Shown piece by piece: positions 11,124 to 22,948 of a DNA stretch of 64,000 nucleotides. This DNA is from Conus ventricosus. Its lineage: Eukaryota; Mollusca; Gastropoda; Neogastropoda; Conidae. The stretch is taken from the NCBI GenBank assembly GCA_018398815.1, contig CM031601.1, positions 23,710,667 through 23,774,666 of the forward strand, given 5' to 3'. Positions within the stretch are counted from its first letter, which is position 1, and each line of letters starts with the position of its first letter. Below the pieces are notes generated by a model. It worked only from the letters and a program-made list of their open reading frames with translations, did no database searches and was not told the origin of the DNA. The position numbers and the translations under genes were made by a program.

Positions 11124-12990
11124 CACACACACCCCACCCCGCGCCGCTTTTTTTTCTAAGAAAGGGGAAGAGCTACAGTAAAGTAAACCCCAATTCAGGG
11201 GGGCTTCCCCCCCCCTAACCCCCCCCCTCCCCCTTCCCCCCTTTTTGCAAAATATCTTTTAAATATCTTTCAACGCCCAACCGAACATTTCTTTTATAAA
11301 AAGTTTTGGTTTTTTTTTTAAGTTTTTTTATCGTCGGGAAACAAAAAAAGTCATTCAAAAGATGCACGCACCACGGACACCACAAGCCCAAAACACAAAA
11401 AAAGCACTTTACCACTAAAGCACATACACGACAAAAGGACAGAAAAATTTTAAAAAAAAAAAAAAAAATGTCGGGGGGGGGGGGGGAATTGCCCCGGCGC
11501 GGGGGTGCGTGCTTGTGTTGGGGTGTCCCGCCCCGCGCCGGCGTGTGTGTGTGCGCGGCGCGTGCGGGGCGTGTGTGTGTGTGCGCGCGCGCGGCATGCG
11601 TGTGTGTTTTGGGGGTGTGAGCGCCTCCGTACGTGCGTGTTTGCGTAGGTTGTGAATTGAAAAACCCCAAAATTTTTAAATCAAATCAAAACAGCTTTCC
11701 CCCAACAACCCTACCACCATTCCAGGGGGGAAAAAACCCTTGCGGGGCCCCTTGAAAGTATTCCAATTTTTTTATGAAAGTTTTAAAAACAAAGACGAAT
11801 TTATCAAATTTTTTGTACTTAAAAAACCCTTTTTCGCATGCATTATTCGGTTTAGGGGCCCTGTTGCTCTAAAGGATCATTTTAAACCATTTTCCCGACC
11901 CGATTCAGTAATTTTGGGGTTACCGGACGACAGGGAGTGGAAAAACCCCGCGGGCCCTTTTTTTTCAACTTTGTGGGCAAACATCCCTTTTCCCCTCCAC
12001 CCAGACAAAACCCGCGCCTTAGTCGGGTATTTTTAAAATTTCCCCGCCTCAAAAAGAAGGGGTTTTTTTTTCAACTGGGAAAACATTACAGTGTTAAAGC
12101 AAACCCGCAGAAAAAAAAAATGAAAGATATCTATCAGTTGAAAGAAAAGAATACCAATGGAAAAATCGGGGCCTTCAGCAGGTTTAATACAGGGTACTGA
12201 CTTCCCGCTAAATTTTTCCAAACCCCTCCACTCACACATACTTTGGGAGCGGGAAATGAAGGAGCGGGGGAAAAGCAAAAGGGGGGAAGAGAGGAGAGGG
12301 GTAGGGGGCGGGGACGAGGCTACCCCCAAGATTCCAATATGTTTTTTAACAAAAGTAAAAAAAAACCCACTGCCTATGCCCAAATGAGGGGGCCAATTTC
12401 CCAAACCCTGCTGGTTTAAAAAAACCCAAGCGCTAAGTATGCCAAATTTTTTTTAAAATAAGCATAAAAAGAGCTTAAAAGCTTAAAAAAACGGGCCCGT
12501 TTCTAAACTAAAACTTAAATGAGCTTTAAAAGCTAAATGAAAAGGCCAAAAATTTTCCCCAAAATATACCCTTTAAAAAAACTAAACGCCAAATGGGGGG
12601 GAAAGGGGCCAATGTTTTTTAAAAATAAAGCTTAAATGGGGGCTAAAAAGCAAAAGAACGGGAAAAATTTTCCCCCAAACAAAGCGGGGAAAAAGAGCGA
12701 AACGCAAAATGAGCAGCCATGTTTTCTAAAACTAAGCTTTTCATTTTCCTGGTTTCATGTCCTTTTGGAAAATCTCGCTTTCCCCCCGAGTAAAATACCC
12801 CTTTCAACCCCCCGGGCTTCGATATGGGCAAACCTTTGGCTAAAACCCCCCCCCCCCCCCCCCCCCCCAAAAGGAAAAGACAAGACCCCCACCACTCCCC
12901 CCACACCGCCCCCCCCAGCTCTCCCCAAAACAACAACGTTTCCCCCCCGGGCCGGGCCCCCACCGCCCACCACCAAACCCCCACCAAACC
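9006..12990. other. Corrupted copy of host intron (matches 24,626-28,350)
   Basis: No gene is seen. Landmarks are colinear with the clean copy: (CA)n after the LTR, a (GT)n/(GC)n block at about 9,930-10,150 (matches 25,455-25,690), CT-rich sequence at about 10,320-10,390, poly-C at about 10,876-10,904, (CA)n at about 11,083-11,132, GC/GT-alternating DNA at about 11,500-11,615, and the 48-bp minisatellite region at about 12,380-12,740. All open frames in this stretch are artefacts of the base-call corruption. Confidence 0.8.
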
Positions 12991-13425
12991 ACCAAACCCC
13001 CTCGCTCACCAAGTCCCGCAAGAAGGGCCACGGGGGGGGGGGGGAGGAGGAGGGGGGGAGGGGGGAGGAGGGGGGACAAAGAGACCTGGTGACGGAAGAC
13101 GGAGCTTCACCAGCACCTGGGCCAAAGTTTTCCCCGCTGAAAAGCGCGCCCCAGTTTCCCAAGCAAACCTGCGGGAAAGGGGCACTTTTCCCCATCGGGC
13201 GCGCTTTGGGGCCGAGAAATCAAAACATCGCCGTCGTCCCGGGGGGGGCCGGCCCCCCTCCCCCCCCCCGCCCAGCAGCGGAGCGCCGGGGGCATGGGGC
13301 CCGCTGTGGGTGAAGCGACCCAAAATGGAGGGGGAAAAGACGACCCCGCCCTCCCGCGGGGAAGGCCCCGGATTAAAAGGGGCCCTTTGTCGCCAAAGAA
13401 AGGTGGAAAAGGTGTGTGGTTGTGT
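12990..13425 (+). CDS. Corrupted copy of host exon (Mieap-like, matches 28,360-28,744)
   Basis: The stretch retains GACCTGGTGACGGAAG, GGAGCTTCACCAGCA, a GCCGTCGTC segment and CAGCAGCGGAGCGCCGG in the same order as the clean exon, between the same poly-C upstream and (GT)n downstream markers. The reading frame is not usable. It is best regarded as the other-haplotype version of the exon. Confidence 0.6.
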
Positions 13426-13919
13426 GCTGTGTGTGTGTGTGGGGTGGGGTGGTTTTTGTTTTGGTGTTTGAAAAAGATAAAATAGGAAAACCCGACAGGC
13501 GGAAAAGATGGATAGAAAGAGAAAAAAGGGAAGGAAATGTTGCTTATAGCCCACGACCGCAAAGGGCCATATCGGGCTGTCACCGGTTTTAAGCAACTCA
13601 CAAAATCATTCATTCACACAACTCTTTAAAAAATAACTTCTAAAAAAACCCCCAACCCCAAATTTTTTTTTTTTTAAAAAACTTTCCACAAAAAAAACTC
13701 AGATCCGTTAAAAAAGTTAATCCCCTTTCAAGGGAAATTTAAAGAAAAACAACCAGTGGAACATCCTGAACAAGGTTTTTTTGGAATTTTGCTGTAAAAA
13801 ATTTTTTGTCTCAAATCCCGCAAATCCCAACATTCTTAAAAAAAAAAATTTTTTGTTTTATTGTGAGTGGCACATGACAAGGAAAAGCCCAAAAAGAAAG
13901 GAACTTCTTCAAATCTTTA

Positions 13920-14890
13920 AAAGGTATGAATAGTAAATACGAAAGGCCGGGTGCACCGGGCATAGAACCGTTTTTTCTTTTCGAACCCACCAGAGGGGAG
14001 GAAAGAACCCCTTTTTGGTTTGGGGCGGATCTGAAAGAGTTTGTTACCTTTTGTGTAAATTTAAATCATCCCTGCCAGAGGTCACGAAAAAAAATTATTA
14101 ACTTTTTGGTTTTTGATCTGGTAGGGATAGGGGTATTTTAGACAGTTTTCCCTTTTGGCATTCTTGGCCAAGCGAACAGCCATATTTATTCCCCCCATGC
14201 CATCATGACGGGAAACCCCAAACCAGAAAAGATTTTTTGACCTTCCGCTTTCCCCAAATGGTTAAAAAAATTCAAAAAAAATGTAGAATTCCCGGGGTGA
14301 TGGGGGAAAGGTCAGCCTTTTGGCCTCCAAAGCGACCCGCGGGGAAAGCACAAAAAACCAAAAGGGGCCTTCTTTTTTGGTTGAAAAAATTATCTTCAAG
14401 GGTAGAACCAGAGCTGTAAGTTCCGGGGATAAACCCGGGGGCATCGTTTGGAAAATGTTTTTAATAAAATTTTGGGAAAAGGCACCCGGGCCCAAAAGGG
14501 GTTTCCCCAGGCCAAACCCCTCTTCAAACTTGGGAAACGTCAAAGAAAATTTTCTGAAAGGGGGGAATTTGAAAAAAGATCAGCAAACAGTGCCCCTTTT
14601 AAGCCAGAGACTGTGGAATTTTTTGCGAAAAACTGCCAAAATCAGGGGCGGATTTTTTTGGTGTGAAAAAGGGCCACGGAGGCTTCTGGGAAAACCCGGA
14701 GAAGTTTGGACACAAATCCTAGATCAAAAACCCATTCTGCGCATGAGGCCCGCAAACGAAGACAAACAGAGGGAAACAGTTGGGATTTTTTTTTTGATTT
14801 TTTTTTCTTCAAACTGGGGGGTTTTAAAAAAAACATTAAAAGGCCCCGGGGGTTTTTTTGGGGGCAGAACACAGTCTAAAAACAATAGAT
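13920..14890 (-). mobile_element. Corrupted copy of LINE RNase H fragment (matches 29,222-30,060)
   Basis: The sequence corresponds blockwise to 29,222-30,060, for example CGAAAGGCCGGGTGCA, CATCATGACGGGAAACCC, AACCAGAGCTGTAAGTTC and GCGCATGAGGC. The fragment is therefore older than the split between the two copies of the locus. The coding frame is destroyed by base-call errors. Confidence 0.75.
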
Positions 14891-17800
14891 TGTAAGTAAT
14901 AGATTTGATAGAGACCGGGCAGGGGAGAAAGGACCACAGAGAGAAGAATTTACCAAAAGACAGACAGACAGATAGGAGATAGATAGATAGATAGAAAGAC
15001 AGATGATAGATAGATAGATAGATAAGGGGTGATGGGATGGATAGGTATATAATTTGAAAAACATAAGTAAGATTGATCGTGAAATAATTTGATACGAAGA
15101 TAGACAAATGCCCAAAAAAGGGAACGGGGTGAAAAGGGACGACTTTTGAAAAAGGGACTTACAACGCCCAAAAGAATGGACACATTTACGTAACAAGTGG
15201 TTTTTTTGCCAAGAATGAAACAAGATAGGGAAAGGGGAAAAAAATCAAAAGAACCCAAAAAAAATCAGTGACCGAATCACTCAAAGAAAAACGTTAAAAA
15301 ACGTGATTTTGCGTATTATGATGAACACAAAACCCAACTGTGGCCCAGAATTTGGGGGCTGAAAAATTTCAATTTTTTTAATTCTATTTTCTTAAAAGGG
15401 CCCCGGTCTCTCCGTTGCCCGGAAAAAAGCCGGGTGTTCACAACCAAACGACCCGCAAAATAAAAAAATCTTTCATGGAGTAATTTGGGGGGGGGGGGGG
15501 GGTGGAGTGGGGGGGGGGGGGGGGGGGGGGGGCTTTTTTAAACGCCGCACTCAGAAAAATCGCAACAAACCTTTTACCACTTAAAAGAGAAACAACGCGA
15601 AATCCCCACGCACGTGTTCTAAGGAACGGCCCCGGCGAAAGATCTGATTTCAACTGAAAAAAAAGGTCCCTTTTCACCAACAAAAGTCATAAGCAACGTT
15701 AATCGAAAGGGTAGGTAAGCCTCCCCATTTCCCCAAAGAAAGTTGATGTTCTTTTAAGCTATCCTTTTTCACCATAGAGGTTTCTCTCCACGACTTTCTG
15801 ATCCGGGTACACGGTTCTTCTACAGGGGCTTTTTTCCCGCACCCGGGTAGTCCTCACGAATCCCCTTTTTTCCCGTTCAGCGTTTTAGTTTGTTGGCATG
15901 TGTGCAAGCACTTTGAAAGTGTCCCACAAAACAAACAAAAAAAAAAACAGGATCAAAGCATTTCCTGACGGAAAAAGCTTTATTTGTCCTCTTGTCGAAG
16001 TCCCGGGTGTTTTTTGAGAGAATTTTTTTTTCTTTTAAGGGGAAAAAGTTTTGGGTTGCATGTTCCCTCCTCAAATGAAAAGGAACTACCAATGGGAAAT
16101 CGGGGGGCTCCCCACTTTTTAAAGTGCAGTCGGATTGCTCCTTTTCTTTTATTGAAATTTTAAAAAGATGAAAAAAAAGGCATAAAAAATCTGGAAAGGC
16201 CCACCAAAACATTTTTTTAAAATTTTCAAACGGGTATCATTCTTAAAACCCTCCCAAAAAGCAAAGTTTTAAAAAACACCCAGACAATCAGTTTTATGGC
16301 AATTTTAGCTATTCGCAGACCATAAAAGGGAGAAAAATAACGAAAAAACACTAGGGAAAGGAAAAAAGCGAGAGGGTAAAGCAAAAAAACGAACCCGGGA
16401 CAAAGAAACACGAAGTAAAAAAAGTTAAAAGAGGGGGGGGAAAACACAAAAGCATGAAAAGAAACAACCGCATGAATTGGGTTTGGTTTGGGGGGGGGGG
16501 GGGGGGGGGGGGCTATAAAAAGATTTGCGGGGAAAAAAAGTACCACGTTCGAAAAGGAAATTTTAAAATATTTTTCCCGCGAACCCCGCTTTTAAAAAAC
16601 AAGGTCAATCGTTTTGGGGACGCCCCTTGGGAGGGGAAAAGATCTTTTAAACCCGTTCCAGACTCAGCGCAAATCGGCAGTGGGCAACCGTGATAGCAGG
16701 GGGCTTTGAATTCTTTGGGGGACATTTAAAAAGCAAAATAAAGACGATGTTGCATTTTCTATGCGATTTTCTCTAAATTTGGGAAATTTTTTTTCCTTTT
16801 TTGTTGAAAAATTTTTAAAATGCTGATAAAACGTCCCTATAGCTTAGAAATATGGCAAATTTTGGCCCGGGGCAAAACTTTTTACAAGTAAAAAAAAAAA
16901 AAGTTGTGATCTTACGAGGAAAAGGGAGTGAAGAAAAAAAATTTTTAAAAAGCAAAACAAAAACAAGAAACAAACAGCATGTTTGGAACCACCCAAAAAG
17001 AAAAAAGGGGTTTTGGGGGGGGACCCAAGGGCTCTTGTACCAGCCCTCCTCTACTTGGGGTTTTTTTTTAAAGTCTGTTGTCCTTGAAAAAAAACAGATG
17101 CCGAAATAAACGCACTTTTTTTTCTTTTTTTCTTTTTTTTTTTCCTTTCTTGTTTCGTCCTTTTTAAAAACTTTCCCTCTCCCCTCTCTTTTCTCCGGTT
17201 TTCCCCTCTCTCTCCCCTCTCTCCCCTCTCTCCTCTTTCCCGTACATTTCGTATATTATTTACTCACCTCCTCTCTCTCTCTCCTCGTCCCCTCTCTCTC
17301 CCCCTTTTCCCCTCTCCCCTCTCTCTCTGTAAACATCCATTTACAATATGGGTTAGCCCTCCTGTGGGGCCCGAAGGTTCCCGCCCTTCCTTGTGCGATG
17401 AGGAAACAAAAACTCCGAAACGCGTGTCCGGGGCCCAAACGGGGGGGAAAAAAAAAACTGGGGCTTTTTGTGCTGTCATGAAACAGCCCCGGGATCGACT
17501 CTCAAGGGTTTTCTGCGCTATATTTTGGGTTTGGGGGGGGGGGGGGGGGCTTTTGGGACATAAAGAAGAAGGAAGGAAAAAGACGGGAACCCAAAAAAGA
17601 AAACCAAGCTAAATTTGGGAAAAAAAGTTGCAAGTACTGACACCCCTCCTAAACCCCCCCCCCCCCCCACCCCGGCCCCCCCCCCAAGCCCCGACCTCTT
17701 TGGGCCAACCAAAAAAAAACAAAAAAGCCAAAAAAAGTGAAGGCTGGAAAATCGTGCGTTCCATGAAATTTTGGGGCCAGATGAATTTCCCCATCGTCAC

Positions 17801-18090
17801 TGCACGAAAAGAAAAGAGATGCACTGTAATGCATTTAAAATTTTAATTTTATAGTACGGGTTGTATTTTCATTTTATTGTAACGCGTTGTATTGGGAATC
17901 CTCCCCAAACCTTTTTATTTGGGGCGTATTTCCGGGGGGGGGAAAAAGAGGGGGGGGGGGGGGGGGCGGGGTTTTTTTTTGGGGGGGGTTTGGGGGGCCC
18001 AAATTTAGGGGTTTGGTTGGTGTGGGGTTGGTGTGTGTGTTGTTGGGGGGTTTTTTGTGTTGTTTGATTTGATTGATTGATTAAAATTTT
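14890..18090. other. Corrupted copy of host intron (matches 30,120-33,057)
   Basis: No gene. Contains a GATA-type microsatellite (about 14,960-15,025), a poly-G block (15,487-15,532), another at about 16,489-16,512, CT-rich sequence (about 17,170-17,330), a degraded hammerhead motif (about 17,394-17,430), poly-G at about 17,533-17,550 and a G-rich end at 17,933-18,060. The similarity to the clean copy ends close to the Polinton insertion point (33,057). Confidence 0.75.
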
Positions 18091-20016
18091 AAAAGTCCCG
18101 TTCCCAACAAAGGTGAAATTTTGCCCGTGTCTCTCCCACTGAAAATTTCTGGTAAGCTAGCTACTGAAAACCCAAGGAAAAGGGGAGAAATACTGAATGC
18201 ACCCGTTTTTAGTCAGCAATTTAGCAGCAAAAGTCCTTTCACCAAAGAAATTTTTTAGTTTTCCCGGACGGGCAGGGGCCCAGAGCCCGAAGGGCCTACC
18301 TGTGACCACATCCACATCTCAATAGCGGGAGTTAGAAAACTGTTAAAAGGCCTAGACCCGAGCAAAGCCCCTGGACCAGACGGAATCACCCCTCGCCTCC
18401 TGAAGGAAATTGGTGATGAAATTGCCCCAGCTCTCACGCTTCTCTTCCAGTCCTCCATAAACACAGGCATTGTACCAAAAGACTGGAAAAGGGCAAACGT
18501 CTCTCCGGTGTTCAAGAAGGGTGAACGATACAGGCCTGAAAACTATCGCCCCATCTACCTCACGAGTGTGCCGTGCAAAATCCTAGAGCACATTGTAGTC
18601 AGCACAATTATGGGATTTGCAGAGGCAAACAACATCCTGCGCGAGGAACAGCATGGCTTCCGGCGAGGCAGATCCTGTGAAAGCCAACTGCTGGGGCTTG
18701 TGGATGAGCTATCCTGCAATATGGAAAAGGGAAAACAATCAGACGTCTTGGTGATGGATTTCTCCAAAGCCTTTGACAAAGTCTGCCACTCCCTTCTAAT
18801 CCACAAGCTCCGACATTACGGGATCACTGGCCAGGTCCATGAATGGATAAAGAACTTCCTGGCAAACCGACAGCAGCGGTGGTTGTTGATGGAGCCTCTT
18901 CAAAGGCCGTCCCAGTAGAGTCAGGAGTCCCCCAGGGATCAGTCCTGGGCCCAGCCCTTTTTCTCCTCTACATAAACGACCTCCCTGAACAACTCTCCTC
19001 AACAACACGGCTCTTTGCAGATGACACTCTCTGCCACAGAACTGTAGTTTCCCCCCAAGACCAAAGGAAGCTACAACAGGACCTGGACCACATGGCAGCC
19101 TGGGAAACAAAATGGAAAATGTCCTTCCACCCAGACAAGTGTCAAGCCCTCCACGTCTCCAGGAAGAAAAACACACTGACTGGCACATACCATCTCCATG
19201 GCCAAAATCTCAAAAGCGTTGATGAGACAAAGTACCTGGGTGTCACCATCTCCCAAGATCTCAGCTGGGACACCCACATCTCCAATACAACAAACAGGGC
19301 AAACAAGACCTTAGGGTTCCTCAGGCGAAACCTGAGAGTAGGCTCTATTAACATCAAGGAAACTGCCTACAAGGCCCTAGTTCGCCCCACCCTAGAATAT
19401 GCCTCACCTGTCTGGGACCCCTATACTGCTAAAAACATCAACAAAATGGAAAAAGTCCAACGCCGTGCAGCTCGATGGGTTGTGAACCGCCACCGTCACA
19501 CCTCTAGTGTCGATTCCATGCTGACACATCTACAGTGGTCCACTCTAGCTGACAGAAGAAGAGCAGCAAGGCTGACCGCCTTCTTCAAATACCATCGTGA
19601 AGAGGTCAGCATAAACACCCCATTCAGGCCCATACCAAACACCCCAGCACGGTCTACAAGACAGTCTCATGGGGAGACTTATCTCCTCCCTGCTTGCAAA
19701 ACCAACTACAGGAAGTTTTCCTTCTTCCCGAGGACTGTCAGGGACTGGAACAGCCTGCCTCCTGAGTTATTTCCTCAGCCTCAGTGGAGTGTTTCAAGTC
19801 CCAAATCTGACCAACCAGCGCCCTCCCCCCCCCCCCCACCCCCCCCCCCCCCCCACCCCACAAGTCCCCTCCCTCCCCCCCCCCCCCCCCCCCCCCCCTA
19901 CTGCCAGTCCTATGCATCTATGTCAACACCCTGTGGAAACCCCCCCAGTTTTTTTTACACACATCAGAACCATCAAAATGATGATGGCGGATGTTTAAAG
20001 AAAGAAGAAGAAGACT
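18090..20016 (+). mobile_element. 5'-truncated Jockey/CR1-type LINE
   Basis: A non-LTR retrotransposon of about 1.93 kb containing reverse transcriptase and its C-terminal tail, then a poly-C-interrupted 3' UTR ending in AAAGAAAGAAGAAGAAGAC. Similarity to LINE Pol begins in noisy sequence near 18,090, so the endonuclease domain is missing, which is typical of 5' truncation during target-primed insertion. The corresponding place in the second copy of the locus has no LINE, so the insertion is specific to this copy. Target-site duplications could not be recognised because both flanks are GT-rich and the left one is corrupted. Confidence 0.85.
18290..19990 (+). CDS. LINE reverse transcriptase, one frameshift
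   Basis: RNA-directed DNA polymerase of a Jockey/CR1-like element; it would copy the element RNA at a nicked chromosomal target. Conserved blocks in order: SKAPGPDGITPRLLKE (about 18,360-18,410), NYRPIYLTSV (about 18,540-18,570), HGFRRGRSCESQL (about 18,650-18,690), MDFSKAFDKV (about 18,755-18,785), SGVPQGSVLGP (about 18,920-18,955) and the catalytic box LFADDT (about 19,010-19,030, F replacing the more common Y), then KYLGV and EYASPVWDPY. The first part (to about 18,885) and the second part are in different frames, consistent with one lost base near 18,885-18,900. The end of the protein runs into a poly-Pro tail encoded by poly-C, so the true stop is uncertain. Inactive as written. Confidence 0.9.
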
Positions 20017-20018
20017 AA

Positions 20019-20049
<31 letters not shown>

Positions 20050-20762
20050 TGTGTGTGTGTGGTGTGTGTACCTTTGTGCGAATGTAAGCGTTCGCGCGCA
20101 CGCGAGAGACAAAGACCATATCTGTCTCTGTCGATCACCATACCCCGTGTTTATCAAATCTTTCAAATTCCCGATGTCTGACCAGCGCGTTGGGCTAATG
20201 CGTGTAAGTCAGTCATCTGCCAAGACGTAGCCATGAGACCTTCTGCTTAAGACTGTCTCATCCTAGTCATTAATTAATTTATCCATCAGCTTTGAATCGT
20301 TCTGCAGTGTGGTCTCCAAACTTAGCAGATGTGGTGTAGCGTATATGGACTAGTCCGCACGCAGTGACGCCTTCTTGATGAAACTGAAACGCAAACCCTT
20401 TTTTCCAATCATCTATCAAACCTCTCTCCAGACTTTTTCCTGCTGCTGGCTAAATACTACATTTACACATGTTAATTCTAGAAAAGGAATTTCCTCATGT
20501 AAATGTGTTTATTAAGTTATTAGAAGACGGGTATGAAATAGGAATGTACGTCGCTTATTTTAATTTGAACATGGTTAAGTTTAGCACTGACTGGCATATG
20601 TATAAAGAATTAATTGAAAGTGAAGAAATGTAAACACAAAATATATGCTTCATTAAAAAAAAATGACCAAAAAACAGAACAACCTCCAAGACAGTAAACA
20701 GTATGAATTCATAAAAAATTACTTCTTGATACTCAGAGATACCATCAATATACAATGATAGG

Positions 20763-20802
<40 letters not shown>

Positions 20803-21047
20803 TGTGTGTGTGTGAATGGCTGCAGTTATTCATGGTCTGCTTTTCTGTGTGTATATGTGTGTATTTTTTTATATGTTTATGTTGCTCTTTTTACTGGATT
20901 TTCCTTTTTTTCTGTCCAGAATTTAGTTATATTTCCCCTTACCTTTTCATCTGTGAAATGTTGAAATTGTATATACACAAGCTTGAAAATGAAAGTATAA
21001 TTGTGAAAAAAAAACACGCTCTCCATCCACACTCCACACATACTCAG
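20017..21047. other. Intron sequence, copy A (matches 49,345-50,408)
   Basis: No gene. A (TG)n tract at 20,021-20,068 is followed by sequence nearly identical to 49,420-50,408, including GACCAGCGCGTTGGGCTAAT and the (GT)n tract at about 20,766-20,813. The segment ends in a pyrimidine-rich acceptor, ACACATACTCAG, before the exon. Confidence 0.8.
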
Positions 21048-21303
21048 GGTCCCGGCGAGGTCATCATCAATGACCTGCACAAGACCAAGACGGACAACGA
21101 GAGCCTGAAGACGCAGGTCATCCAGCTGCAGAAGGCCCTGCGCGAGCAGCAGGCGGTGAACAGCAGCGCGCAGGACGAGTAACCGGCGCTCCAAGGCGGC
21201 GCTGGAGGCCGCCCAACGGTCCGTGGAGAAGGCACGCCACGACTACCGCAAGTTGGAAGGCCCATGGCCGCCCTCAAGGCGAGAACGAGGCGCTGAAGCT
21301 GAA
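21048..21303 (+). CDS. Host coiled-coil exon, copy A (damaged)
   Basis: Second copy of the exon at 50,409-50,665, bordered by the same AG acceptor and GTGAGT donor. It would encode a Glu/Gln/Lys-rich coiled coil. Compared with the other copy it carries an extra A that converts GAG TAC into GAG TAA (about 21,178-21,184), loses bases in the GGCACCATG segment (about 21,256-21,262) and loses a C in AAGGCCGAG. These may be assembly errors in an allelic contig or real damage in a duplicated gene; the sequence alone cannot separate these. Confidence 0.75.
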
Positions 21304-22948
21304 GTGAGTGGACGACGGGTTCGCTTGGGGGGGGGGGGGTGGGGGGGGGGGGGAGTCGGTTGGATGTGATTGAGAAATGGGGAGAAGAAAGGTGGGGGGG
21401 TGTGGTGGAGGGAGGGAGAATGGTGGAAAGGGTGGATGAGGTGTATGTTGTGTGTATTGGTGGGTGGGTGGGTGTGCGTGTGGGTGTGTTTGTGTGGGAT
21501 GGGGAGGGGGTAAGAGGAGGATAGGGGATGGGAAGAGGGGTGTTGAAATAGCGTCTGGCTGGTGGATGAAGTGTATGTTGTGTGGGTGGCTGGGTGTGGG
21601 GTGTGTGTGGGGGGGGGGGGGGGGGTAAGAGGAGGATAGGGGATGTGAGAGAGGTGTTGAAATAGCTCCTGGCTGTAGTGAAAGCCTTCCCTTCAATACC
21701 CCCCCGAACACGTAGAAACTTGCGAAGACTTGAAGCTCGGTAAAACTCTCGAGTCTGTATTTGTCGAGCCTGCCAGTGAGATATGAGAGTAGAGTACCGA
21801 AAGATTAGAATTGCAGACTGTTTGGGTTATCTCCTGGTCCTGGATTAGCGTCAAGGTCAGATACCCCAAACAGATCTTGCGCGGCTTACTTCCCGTCCAC
21901 CACACGTAAAAATGGCGCTATGTTTCTGTTGATGGCAGTTAAAGTGTAAATTGTGTCACACATGTAGTTAAAGTGTAAGTTCTATCACACATGTAGTTAA
22001 AGTGTAAATTCTTACACACGTGTACACACACGAAAATGAATGAGTTCAAAACAAGCAAATTGATGAATATTATGAACTGCACATGCATGAGCTGAACCGG
22101 AAGGCGTTCAACGGCACAAACCAGTGGCCAGGGGAATAAATTGCCATTGAGTTAGAATTTCGTCGACCATGTGTGACCACAGACCCAACAGGCCCACAAG
22201 CGAGAGCGGTTACAAGTGTATATGTGGGGTCGAGTATCATGCACAACACAGAATAATTGTGTCATATTCAATGTATCGTCGTCTTGCTGCGGGCGTCAGT
22301 TCCCTGTGAGGTGGCATAGCAGCGAACACCGAGGGAGAGCTGGCAACTCTCCTTTGAGGGACACTGATGTGAGAGGTCAGTGTCAGGCGGCGCAGCGAAC
22401 CTTCCAGCCGCATGGGTGACGGCGGGTCTAGCTTGTTTCGCCGTGGGACGGCTCTTAGAGATGTGAGGCAATCGGCGATGGAGCTCTGCCTGACTCGATT
22501 ACCGTGGCCTGGGATACCATGCTGTTAAGGGTCGGGCATGGTGGGGAACACTTCTAAGGGATGGGCTGAAAAATTGCCCCCTCCGCCATTTGTCAGCGTG
22601 GACATAGACAAGACTCGTGCAGCGCTGCAGCGACTTTCGTCCTGCTCCTTCTTTGAGGCGGCCTCACGCGGCACAGAACCATCGCCACCCGAGCACGAAG
22701 AAGGCCGCCTGGTGGCCCTGACGACAGGCCTTTTGAGGGGGAAGGGGGACAAAGAAAATCGACGCCCATCGGCCGATTAAAACCACAGAGTGAACGAAGT
22801 TCACACGGGACCAGACCTGGACAGCAAACGACAACAGCCCCATACACCACACCATGCAACGAAACGACGAAAAATGCCAAAATCTGGTGTAAACCCCTTT
22901 TCCTTAAGACCTCTGGCCAAAGGATATGAATCTAACCTCCCAGTTTTT
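21304..22948. other. Intron sequence, copy A (matches 50,666-53,670 without mariner)
   Basis: No gene. G-rich and GT-rich minisatellite-like DNA follows the exon (21,320-21,640), then a three-times repeated GTTAAAGTGTAArTT unit of about 30 bp (about 21,940-22,020). From 22,289 the sequence corresponds to 52,980-53,670. At 22,274-22,275 it has a single TA where the other copy contains a complete mariner. The contig ends at the N gap. Confidence 0.8.

Larger units (their letters stand above)
2870..18250. other. Low-quality consensus block (homopolymer-inflated)
   Basis: From about 2,870 to 18,250 isolated bases are repeatedly replaced by or absorbed into runs of the neighbouring base (gggg, cccc, tttt, aaaa). 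The clean copy at 24.0-33.06 kb allows direct comparison: the same landmarks occur in the same order, but this version has far longer homopolymers and frequent 1-base indels. Frames of known protein families are recoverable only in pieces. Long open frames inside the block should not be taken as genes. This is most simply poorly polished single-molecule consensus, not biology. Confidence 0.85.

Noticed and set aside
12636..13613. Long Pro/Gly-rich frames on both strands
   Set aside because: They arise from poly-C/poly-G inflation in the corrupted block; the clean copy at 28.2-28.7 kb encodes a different, exon-like protein.
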